This document shows, in pieces, positions 46,816-57,142 of a DNA stretch of 64,000 nucleotides. A model generated the notes under the pieces. The model did not search any database, was not told where the DNA came from, and worked only from the letters and a program-made list of their open reading frames with translations. Position 1 is the first letter of the stretch. The number at the start of each line of letters is the position of its first letter. The stretch spans positions 13,682 to 77,681 of the forward strand of contig NW_019775433.1 of assembly GCF_001039355.2 (NCBI RefSeq). The letters run 5' to 3'. Origin of the DNA: Lingula anatina (lineage: Eukaryota > Brachiopoda > Lingulata > Lingulida > Lingulidae). A program made the translations under genes and the position numbers.

Positions 46816-49800
46816 AGGTTATAAGGATAAAAGGAACGACGAAGGTGAAGGCGATGGTGACAAACATGTTGTAAATAGATGTATTTTGAGTACAAAGTGA
46901 AATCTGTAGCGCTTACTGCTCTTTTTACAATGACAGCATCTCAGCACGTTATGTTCTCACTGTATGTTTTCATACCTATAGGTGGCATAGCAATCCCTTA
47001 CTGGGCCGGCGGTAATAGCGTGAATAAATGTGCATGTGGAATTGCAGGAACCTGTGTTGGTAAGTAAATCATTCCATCTTGTCTCGTTCCTATTTCTTTG
47101 AATCACTTCTTTAACGTAAAATCCCAGGTTTGTTTTCCTAACAAACAATTGGGAAGGGTAATCGTATTTATTGTACACACATTGTCTTGTATTGTGTGTC
47201 GTTTAACACTTTTTAATGTTTATAATTTTTTATCGAAAATAACATGAAGGGAATTTTATAGAAAGAAAGCAAGGGCATTTTTGTTAAATATTTCAGTTCT
47301 GCACGCATACATGTCTTGGACTAATATAGAGGTAGAAAACAGTGAGATTGTACCAAATAAGCATTGCGAAAATGGCGACAGATATTCATGAGTGGCCTTC
47401 TTGGAACTGGCCGATATCTGAAACATATGTTTATGAAACCGAATTTCGCAATACAGAGTAAAGAATAATACACAAATCCGAAAATGGTTTTATTGATGAT
47501 TCCTTGCAAATATCTCGCTTATTTTGCTTTTGACTTTGGAAAGACTATCAGCATCATTACCACTGCTTTCGGTTGATTCTATTAGTTTTAATACATACAT
47601 ACTCAGAACGTAACCCAAACTGTATTATTTCCGATAGATGGCAGAACTGATTGCAACTGTAACAAGAACGACAACGTGTGGAGAATAGATGAGGGGTATT
47701 TTACTGACAAGTCCTTACTACCTATAAAGAAATTCCTCTCTGGTGGCACTGGAACCGCCGGGAATTCTGCCTATTACACTGTTGGTCCATTAGAGTGTGA
47801 ACCAGGTAAGTCATAGCCAAATGGTTTAGCTATTGACTAATGTCTTTTGATATTTTTTGATCGAACTTTTTAAAAATCTTTATGGGATATAATGTCTGCC
47901 TTTTCTCATTTCTTAACCCTTCAGTCCTAATGTTTTTATTGTTTTTGTATAAAATCAACTTGATTATTGGATAAATGGACAACGACAAGCATTGTTTAAG
48001 GTGAGATTAGACAGGACATTTATAACAATGGAATTATTATGCAAAAAAATATAATGATGCTACGCTTATTATTTTTTTTCATGAGGTATCGAGCTATTTC
48101 CACATTTGTTTATACAGTTTACGTTTTATTTGTGCCAGTATTAATTCTCATCAATTACGACAGAGTTATTGTGGGCCACATGCACGGTTAGTTTCTGCCG
48201 CAGTCAGTGATTTCAAACCATCCGACTGTTTTTTTTTTTTTTCTATACGGTATATTGCCACTCACCATTATAAGCTGAATGAAGTATTATTATTCTTTTA
48301 TTCAGCTTTGCCGTCTTGCACAGAGTGGAAACGGTTTAACACCACTAGCGGCCTCTATTGGGTTGACCCAGATGGCGGTGGAGGTGTGGCTGCTTTCGAG
48401 GTGTATTGTGATATGTCAACTACACCACCCACTGTGACCTTTCACCATGATTATGAAGACAGGACACGCGTCAGCGGCTTTGATGTGGCTTACTCGTACT
48501 CGAAATCGTTGGCGTACAAATGTGAGTAATTACGGTAGCTTAGTTGTGTACCAGATGTTAAATCTTAATTGCACAAGTATATTAAGTTTAACGCATTTAC
48601 ACAAATATCAGGGGATGATAGGAACTTGTGCCATCCCCCACTGCATTGGTCAGACACCCTTCTGCAATGAAAATGCAATATCAAGTATTTATACGTAGCA
48701 TGCATACTATGCACGAAAGGGAGAGAGTTTTCATGAATTTTTAATTCCTTTATAGACTACCATAGCATTGGTTGCTGGACAGATACTAGTACGAGAGCTA
48801 TTGCCACTCTGGAAGGCGTGGACTCCAATCTGGATGGCTCTTACACTACAAGAACCAACCCAATCTACAAATGTTACCTAGCCGCCAAGTCTCGCGGCTA
48901 CACGTATTTTGCTGTCCAGGATGGCGGCTTGTGCGCTTCTGCTGCCACTGCTGGTGACACCTATGATAAATACGGACCTTCAAATGCCTGTAACAGCGAC
49001 GGAGAAGGAGGGAACTTTGCTAATGAAGTGTACAAAATTTATGAAGGTGTGTACATATGTATATGAGCAGTAAACTGTTTGAACAAAGTGAGCGAATTGA
49101 TGTTTTGCATTGCGCAGGACATTGAAAAATGAAGTTTGTTCCTACAGAACAATACTTTAAGTAGAAAAATAATTCTGTATATAATTTCGATTCCCTGTGG
49201 TAGATTTAGGGGAAGTCACATTTGCTCTTGTAGCAACAGAAATAATGGAAATCAAATGCTAAATTTCAGCAAGGTTCTAATATCTAGGATCTAGGGGAAT
49301 ATCTAGGGGATCTAGGGGAATTTACATTTGCTCTTGTATTAACAGAACTAATGGAAATCAAATGCTAAATTTCAGCAAGGTCCTTATATCTTTCCTTACT
49401 TACAGCGACTGTTGACCAAGTGGCGGCATACGTGGATTACGTTGGATCTGAATGCAGCCAGTACATAAAATACGAATGCTACCATTCGGTCATTAACAAC
49501 TACGGTGCTTGGTACGATCGACATGGACAGAAAGCGCCATTTTGGGGCGGAGGGGATCCAGACGGTACCCCTATCAACTGCGCTTGCGCACAAGACGGAT
49601 CATGCGCAGACTCTTCAACTAGTATGTTAAATTTCTTGCTTTATTTGTAAATGAACGTTTTCAACTTTCGATTGTTCTCATACGTGGTCATAATAGGTTT
49701 TAAAAATTGACATACAAAGTCATAGGGATTTTATCTGTTTCAGGCCTACAGTTTATGGTTTGAAAAATTCTAATCTCTCTCACTTTTACACGAAAAAAGA

Positions 49801-50326
49801 CGCTGTACAAAGGTATTTTATACCATGGTTCTTTTGTGGTTGGTCTCAATCTTGAATATTTTTTACAAATAACATATAAAATTAAGGCTCTTAGAAAAAC
49901 AATTTGGTATCATGCGTACGAGGCAATAATTTCAAAACAATTTTAGCTACTTTAGCGTTAAAGACAAAGAGGGCGTCTGTTAAAGCGAGGATTTTTTTAG
50001 AAGTATCACTTGAAATGATGCGTCAAAATATTATTTACACATTGGATTCAGACTGTCTGTGATATACAGGTAAATGACACGTAGTGTGTGTGTTTGTGTG
50101 TATGTAAATATGTATGTGTATGTGTGTGAGGTAAAGTGATGCAACAAACACCATACTGTTTTTTTCTGTAGGATGCAACTGCGACAAAAATGACAACGTT
50201 TGGCGGTCAGACGAAGGAAACATCACAGAGTCAAGTTATCTGCCGATATCTATGATTAAGTTTGGAGACGCTGGAGAAGACGAAAAAGGATATCATACTG
50301 TTGGGCCCCTTACGTGCCGCGGGTAA
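38513..50326 (+). CDS. Gene B: secreted PAN-FN3-fibrinogen-like-F5/8C-SUEL mosaic protein
   Basis: Seventeen exons, 1140 residues, in frame throughout: PAN 38513-38846; FN3 41753-42064; FReD1 42276-42572, 42782-42910, 43649-43816; F5/8C 44266-44465, 44797-44898, 45255-45396; SUEL lectin 45600-45857; FReD2 46228-46415, 46580-46748, 46982-47059, 47638-47805; FReD3 48306-48521, 48756-49046 (WSC-like insert), 49406-49621, 50172-50326. Residues: PAN 1-111, FN3 112-215, FReD1 216-413, F5/8C 414-561, SUEL 562-647, FReD2 648-848, FReD3 849-1140 with the insert at 921-1017. The signal peptide is MGQRIKTSTVLLCLLSFQLC; an upstream in-frame ATG at 38495 is possible but would bury it. Module borders are phase 1. 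Key motifs: GVFSGAQPTTYSV (PAN), LEITWMSGF (FN3), WYQIDLG (discoidin), IGCRADQRA and DPCVGPTKYMWITHKC (SUEL), CNCDKNDNVWR (fibrinogen-like C-terminus). No membrane anchor, so an extracellular role is expected. Confidence 0.92.
43119..43195. repeat. (AT)n microsatellite
   Basis: About 38 AT units in gene B between FReD1 exons, preceded by an A-run. The homologous position in gene D (about 61122) has only a few units, so the expansion followed the duplication. Confidence 0.9.
43369..43445 (+). CDS. Possible alternative signal-peptide first exon inside gene B
   Basis: Within the intron before exon 43649 lies an ATG-started 77-base segment encoding a hydrophobic leader (MFKMIFVAWYLLTCITLSVI) followed by the donor GTGAGT. 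The same segment stands in gene D at 61301-61377; the three differences between them are all silent. Upstream are a CCAACATGGCGG word and, in D, TATAAAA. The donor is phase 2, while the next known exons begin in phase 1, so it does not join the gene B frame by simple splicing. It may start a separate small transcript, or be a decayed alternative start. Confidence 0.35.
46768..46812. repeat. (TG)n microsatellite
   Basis: About 22 TG units, slightly interrupted, 20 bases after exon 46580-46748 of gene B. Confidence 0.9.
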
Positions 50327-50469
50327 ACGCCTTGCGGACCACTCGAGGGGATACTGTATATTTCGTTCTAAAAAGAATTAAAAACGCATAGAAAGCGAAG
50401 AGACTTACATGTATGAGAAACGAGTCTAAAATGGAAATTACATTCTACTAGAGGTACTGATAGAAAATA

Positions 50470-52503
50470 GGAAATTTCTTATCTGTTCAGTATACGACCC
50501 AAATACGGATAAACCTGATTTTTTTACTCCCTTTAACCAGTATAGAAACTTTTGGGTGTAAAAACATTATAATATGTGGAGACTTTAATCTGGGGCTAGA
50601 TCCAGTCAAGAATTATCAAAACAATATACATGTAAATAACCCTAATTTCAGAAACAAAATTTTGGAAATGAAGGACAGTTATAACCTCATTGATTCGTAT
50701 AGACGATTGCATCCAAATATTAATAAGTATAAGTGGCTACGACGAACACCTTTTCAACAAGCTCGACTAGACTACTTTTTGACTACTTTAGCACTAAATC
50801 GTGCTTTATCAAGCCCGGCTATAGGACTGATCACTCGGCTGTAGTGGTATCACTTACCTTCCACGCATACGTTAAGGGTAGGGGCTTCTGGAAATTCAAT
50901 AATTCCTTACTGCACGATATAACATATATTGAAGCAATTAGAAGTAAAATTATAGAGGTTAAAAAACAGTAGGCAGCCCCGGTATATAATTTCAAAAACT
51001 TCCGAAATATACCGTACAAAGAAATTCATTTTGCGGTAAATGATCACCTATTTTTTGAAACACTTCTGGTGAAAATAGGGGTAAGACAATTTCTTATGCT
51101 TCTTACCTAAGAAGGAAAAGTCAGAAACAGAAAAGAAGCTAATTAAGATAATTGAAATTTTAGAAAACATAATTTGCGAGGACAACATTCAGACTTTAAG
51201 ACAAAAGCAAAGAGAATTGGAGGAAGTACGAAAAGAAAAATTACAAGGCGCATTTAATAGATCTAGAGAGGAAAAACAGAAAGAATTAGAAAAAAAAACG
51301 TCTGTTTACTTTTCTCTGGAATAATAAACCTGATAAAATTAAAAGAAATATCATTATAAGAGATTATAAAGCCGGGGGTTTGAGAATGGTAAGTATGAGG
51401 CACTTTATAAAATCGTTAAAATTCCATGGGTGAGAAGACTTATTGTCGAAAAAAAGAATACAAGACAATGAGGGGATAATCATGGTACTGACACAAATTT
51501 TGTCGAATATCATAGAATTATCTTAGTAGTAGTATTCCTGAAAAATTCAGTAAAATGGCCACTCCTTTAATTCCTGATCATATATTGTTATTGTCAGGCT
51601 GTTAGGCTCAAAGATTAATCATAAAACTTTAAGTTAAGTAGTTGTTCTTGAGATGTCAAAAGTTATGAATAAATGGAAGAAGTTATTAAATTTGGATGGA
51701 AATGAACATCCGAACATTTTTAACTTCCTTTCATGATAACAAAAGCTCAAATCTTAACTGGTTCCAATTTCGAATTAATCAAAATATCCTTACCACAAAT
51801 TCACTGCTTTTCAAATATCAAATGGTCGACAATAATATATGTTCCGTTTGCAAAAGAGTTGTTGTTGTAGTTGTAGGTTCAGTTGTAGTCAGTGTAGGTT
51901 TGGTGGTTGTTGAAGTTGTAGGTTCAGTTGTAGTCAGTGTAGGTTTGGTGGTTGTTGTAGTTGTAGGTTCAGTTGTAGTCGTTGTAGGTTTGGTGGTTGT
52001 TGTAGTTGTAGTCGTTGTAGGTTTGGTGGTTGTTGTAGTTGTAGTCGTTGTAGGCTTCAAGGCATTTATTCTGGCATTGTGAGGTTACCCAAAATCACAG
52101 AACGATTTTCTAAAATATATATTATCCAGTACTCAAATTATTCTACTTGTCTCAAAAACGAAATTGCTTAGTTGGCTCTACAAGCCTCTCTCCAATTATT
52201 AATGTCATTTTATTGCAATTTAAATTTTATATTTACTTAAGAAGGTTTTCACGGGGTAAACCAACTTTGGGATGTTTGATTTCATCGCTTAGATATCTGG
52301 TGAAAACAGATAAGTCACTCTGTCAGAACACCTCAAATATAATTAATTTATTTGCAATCTGAATATTTTAGAGTACGACGATGTAATTAATTAAAAGCGA
52401 AATAGCACAACACATTTTTCTTAAGTGTGAGCGAGAGTTGTTCCTTTATTTGTATTGTCATGTATTTGTGATGTATTGTGTCAATAAAAAAGAAAAAAAA
52501 CAA
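50470..52503 (+). mobile_element. Dead LINE (L1/Tx1-like), 5'-truncated and internally deleted
   Basis: Broken frames of a non-LTR retrotransposon in plus orientation. First comes the end of an endonuclease domain: ICGDFNLGLDP-like sequence (frame-shifted near 50575-50600), then RTDHSAVVVS and GRGFWKFNNSLL to 50970. The reverse-transcriptase core is missing. From about 51305 the post-RT region is readable (NNKPDKIKRNIIIRDYKAGG), then NWFQFRINQNIL and NNICSVCK near 51760-51850, and after a minisatellite the C-terminal cysteine/histidine motif (AQHIFLKCERELFL) near 52400-52450. It ends in an A-rich tail at 52484-52503. It lies between the 3' end of gene B and the left edge of the C/D duplicate, and is not functional. 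Confidence 0.8.
51860..52058. repeat. Minisatellite inside the LINE remnant
   Basis: Tandem GTTGTTGTAGTTGTAGG-type units, with longer periods of about 66 and 45 bases built from GTTCAGTTGTAGTC and GTTTGGTG words. It interrupts the LINE after its CSVCK motif and gives Val-rich or Thr-rich spurious frames. Confidence 0.85.
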
Positions 52504-54072
52504 TATTTATTGTAGATTTTTTTATTTGATCGTTGTTTTTACCGTTCAAATGTACACAAGAATATTTTGGACATGAAAAGATGATTTGAAGAGCGAATGC
52601 TAATTTGCCATCTACTGCCTGACTTGGACAGAATGCGGTCAATTCAAGCAAAATAAAATGAATAAATAAAAGGTAAAATTGTACGCATCATTTATCATAA
52701 ACTTGTATGATTTTCTAATTCGTTAAACCCAAACGAACATAAAATACGTATAGTATAAACACAGGTACAGTGTTACAATGTAGGGGTGGAAGCGCTCAAT
52801 TCGAATTAATCAAAATTAAAAATAATACAACAATCGTTATCCGTTTTTATTGAGATACCGGACATGTTGTAGATATAAGATAATATTTCGAATTCTTTGT
52901 TACCGTTTAACAGTTGTAAGTGTCGGGGCATTCGTGTGCACTGAAGTGATACAATCTATCATATTTCATTGGATCTTTGACGTAAAAAAAACACCTGCAG
53001 AACATAAATAATGCACTCTTATCAGTTTTACATTTGAACTGCAATTATAAGATCTCCTTTTGAAAGCAGTTGTGTCAGACAGAAATTAAAGGTACAAAAG
53101 ACGGCGGTTTTCCGGGCTTCTCATTTATCGATTTTCAATATTTCAGTGCGAGTGGTGAAAGTAATGATATGATGATGTTACTGTTGCTGAATTTGATATT
53201 TTAGTGGTTATCTTATAGAAAGACCGCTGAACACTGCTTGAAAATCGAATTCTTAATCTGTAACACAAGTTGAAGTTGAGCTTGTAGTAATTGATTCATT
53301 CTTTTCTTATCCGTTGTGTTACGCATTTTTAACAACACACAACATTTTCATTAGCTGTAACAAAACTGTCCTTTATCGTAAAGATAAAGAGCGCTGAACT
53401 TTTAGCAAAAATTGTGATTGGATATTTTATAATTTACAAAACCTTATATTGGTCATTTTTTCTACACTTTTTATACCTTTCTATACTTTTATTACATTGC
53501 AATTTAAAATAATCACTTTACCTTTGTGTTTTATTTGTAAAGTCTACAGAACATACATAAAAATATTTTATCATTATTATAAAGTTCTAGGATACCCCAA
53601 AACGTACTTTATAAATAAACTTTGCACATGCCTCTGTTGTAAAATATTTGTAAAAAATCAAAAGGTCTCCAATTATACTTATTGTCAAAAACGGCGGAAC
53701 CTTCAATAAACTATGTTGTTAAATCCATACGTGTAGATAATAGTGTTATTATTTATAATTATTAACAGTATACTGGCGTCGTTTTTCACATTTGTCATAT
53801 ATTCCACAAATGGACCTGATTAGTACTTTAATGAAACAAACGACAACGCGTAATTGATATTGGGCGCTGTCGTGACTTTGTAATGGGTTGATAAGTCACT
53901 GGTCATTTGCTGTAGTAATTCTTCTATTTTTTCAATGCTATCAAAGCTTTCCCTCATGTTCAAATATGATAAAGGACGAGCATAATTCCATGAAATACTT
54001 TATAAAGTGCACACTGATGTAAGAACAAAGTTATCATCAAGCCACACGTGAGACAGAAAAAAATCAGCTCAC
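52504..54072. other. Left edge of the C/D duplicate: former intron 1 of gene C
   Basis: From about 52860 rightwards the sequence matches gene A intron 1 (34800-36000): shared words include AAGTGTCGGGGCATTCGTGTG and AGGATACCCCAAAACGTACTTT. To the left the match ends and LINE sequence begins, so the duplication breakpoint lies near 52.74-52.87 kb. No exon of FN3 or later modules is present. Confidence 0.75.
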
Positions 54073-54406
54073 CTAGGTCCGCATCAAGGTGCTCCCAGTC
54101 TTCATCCGCTACAGGTACTGTCCCAGCGTCATCGTATTTTGTTCTGTCATTAATCTCACACGTTTTACTACTGCTATGGTAGTTGACAGATGTACAGGTC
54201 GCTGTGCCGGGATGAAGACAGAGTACGGTGCAATGCGCTTTGTCGCGCACGGTGTACGTCGTTGGTTGTGCGCCCCCGAAAACTCCATTTGAAAGTCTTG
54301 ATCCGTTGGAACTTTTGAAATATCCCCAGCTGTAGGAAAGCCCTCTACATAATTGAATGGACAGCGCAAAAAGCATAAATATGGATGTTTTTACCTGCGG
54401 TCCCAT
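54073..54406 (-). pseudogene. Locus C: orphan first (signal peptide + PAN) exon of a gene A copy
   Basis: One intact 334-base exon with ATG at 54406 and donor GTGAGC after 54073, same length and phase as in A, B and D. It encodes a leader and the PAN module (SYSWGYFKSSNGSRLSNGVF...). Downstream exons are absent: the homologous intron is cut by the duplication breakpoint near 52.86 kb and then come LINE and gene B. It is best read as a truncated copy of gene A. If read into the intron, the frame continues to a stop at 53960, giving a 148-residue secreted PAN-only product, so it could still be expressed. Confidence 0.75.
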
Positions 54407-57142
54407 TTCTCAGTTTGTAAAATGTTAATGATATCAGTTAAAAAAATTATACTGAAATATTATTTCACTCATTCCACCGCTTTGTTCAAGCCACATGAAG
54501 AGGCGGTGTCAAACTATTGGAATAGCTGGGTCATACAAAGTGCAAAGATTGAGTAGCGGTGAGTAGCGTAATATAAAAATAGAATCATATTATTGGCATT
54601 TTAGAACAAAAAGATCGGAAATCGAAAGACGAAGGTGCATTTCGAATAACACGATAAGCGATTATTTGGTAAATTCCCATAGCCAATTATTGTATCGCAA
54701 GAACAATGTTTAGATCATATTCTGTTTTGACTATTTTGATTTTAAAAGCTTACATTTTGCCAAAAAACAATGATCTATTCGCGGGTAATGTGGCGAAAAA
54801 TTGGAACTATGAAATGGCCACATGATTGGAGGTTGTGTTGTAGTTTGTACGTGGTTATTCAACCACAGTGGTATACCCCTGTATGTCAAAACCCTTCCGA
54901 TAGCGATACATCAAAATATCGAAATATGAACGCAAACCACGATGGTCCTCGCCCCACTCCTCCCCCATTTAAAGGAAGAAATCGATAACTCCCTAAATAT
55001 AACTTTTTGATACCGCTGGGGATTTTGTAATGACGATAACAATTTTAAAAAAGGAAGACTAAAATAAAAGGATGTTAGTGCAGTATTCCGACCAAATATT
55101 CCGTTCTCGGTCTTATATGAACACCATGTGGTTCAGGAGTTCACTTTATTAGTGTCTAAATGTATCATTGGTAATTTCCTAAATCAAATTGATCGTCACT
55201 GGAAGATTGTTTCGACGTGCCAGGTAGTTGTTCTCCGTGAGTCCCAGTACCCCGCCTCCCTCTGCATTAAAAGCTGCTATTGAATCTAATCCGTACTGTT
55301 TTGTTCATAATGTCCTTAAGGAGTAGAGTAAATGTATGTATGAACAATGCCTTATTGATCGGGGGGAACGTTTGTCGATTTAGCGTATGCAGCACCACCG
55401 GTACCGCCTCAGTGCCCCATTTGATTTCAAAATATTAATATTATAATATAACTTGAAAAAAGTTCTGAATGCATGTGTCATCTGTAATTATTAAATGTAA
55501 ATTTTCAGTGGTCCAAAGACAGCAAAAGTTAGCATCGTGCTAAATAGTGAATTGTGTTCGGTTCATGTAGAATCTGAAGCATTCCGTGCCATCTGCCGGC
55601 CAATCCTCCCCGTTAAATATCCACATCACACCGCGACATGTATTTGTCCTTGGCCGAAAATCGAACATCTTCACCTTAAGGGATTTTCATTTGCCATGAA
55701 TTAGCTCACACTCTAAACTAGCCATATTTGCTTCTTTGCTGTTTTGACGTGTACATTCCATAATATTAAATTTTTAAAAAATTATTTAGTTGTACATGAC
55801 TTAGAAAATGGGGAGTGCTTGAGAGTATTTGTCATGTGAAATCTCTATATTCTACCTGTCACGACTTTTAAAATTACCACCCTTCTTTTCAGACGAATAT
55901 CCTGAAAACCTGGATGGTTATCACTAAACGTAGTTTTTGAATATTGATGACCTGACATTAGGTTACATCCAACGAACCCAAATTGTACTCTCCATTACCT
56001 TAATGTGTCATCTTTTGAAATAATTGGGCTCATTAAAATTCCAATGGGACGTCCAAAATAATAATGACATCAATCAAATTTAATATAAAATTTAATATAT
56101 TAACCAGCTCAAGCTAAAGTGTGAATGATAACCCATTATTGGAATTAATGCTCATCGCTTCATACGTGCCGTTATGTAAAAATGTACAAAGAATGACGTT
56201 GAAAAAGACAATAATTAGCAACGACTTATATTAATAAAGAAAACGCTTAGAATTTTGCGATACATAACAGCCGTCTGTATTAATAACCAGTGTACTCATA
56301 CAGCCTCATTAAAATTAAACATTCATACGTAGATCACCTAATTAATTTGATGAGGTCACTGTCCATCTTTAACGATTTTGATGCATGGTGCATTTTTTAT
56401 TAAAGGTCCAAGATGTTATATATAGCTTGGTTGCTTTTGACCTGGAGGCGAACTTTCTTCCAGACACCCAAATCTGACTGAAGCAACTTCATTCCACTTT
56501 GTGGCTGCTCGAACAAATAAGTGAGTGTGAGTGTCAGAGCCGTTGCTATTGCAACTCATGGATTGATGAGTTGATTTTTAAAATAAAATTTAATAGAATG
56601 CAAAATTAGTCGTGACTCTTTGTCAAATTATACCGAATGCTAATGCTTCACTTTCAGTTCCATTTCAAATTTCAACTCGATGTATATATTTAATCTGGAT
56701 TAAAGGCAAACAACCTTGACAATTGTTCGATCCTGTGACCTCCTAAGGACTCTTTTTTTCGTTGAATTACCTTCTAATAGAATATCGACTTTTGATATAA
56801 ATTTGCCGTATACCAGTCAATATCATCATAACGGGATATAATCTTGACAATGCAGTTGCGTCTCCGGCAATACAATGCATAATAAAAGTTGAGAAAATGT
56901 TTACTCCTGGGGTTATTGGATATTAGTTTTCCGATGTAATTGGCCAACACGACTAATAACGTGATCCACTTTTTAAACATGTATTTTGGCAGAGCTACTT
57001 AATCAATGTTCTTTTTGTGTCCAAACTAGTCCGATACTTCGACACCGCCACTCGGGCTGTGAAAGAAAGCCGTGAATGGCAGCAAGGAATACAGATAATT
57101 CATTCTAATTTTCCTTACTGATATATGTTTATAAGGTACGCG
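54407..57142. promoter_or_regulatory. Divergent promoter region between C and D
   Basis: This is a paralogue of the A/B intergenic region, 564 bases longer. The extra length is an insertion at about 56515-57070 that has no counterpart before gene B and no recognised family. Conserved parts around both starts suggest that the bidirectional promoter function was copied with the duplication. Confidence 0.45.

Noticed and set aside
51818-52060. Minus-strand Thr-rich, mucin-like reading frame (KPTTTTT repeats)
   Set aside because: It is only the complement of the minisatellite inside the LINE remnant, with no signal peptide or exons.
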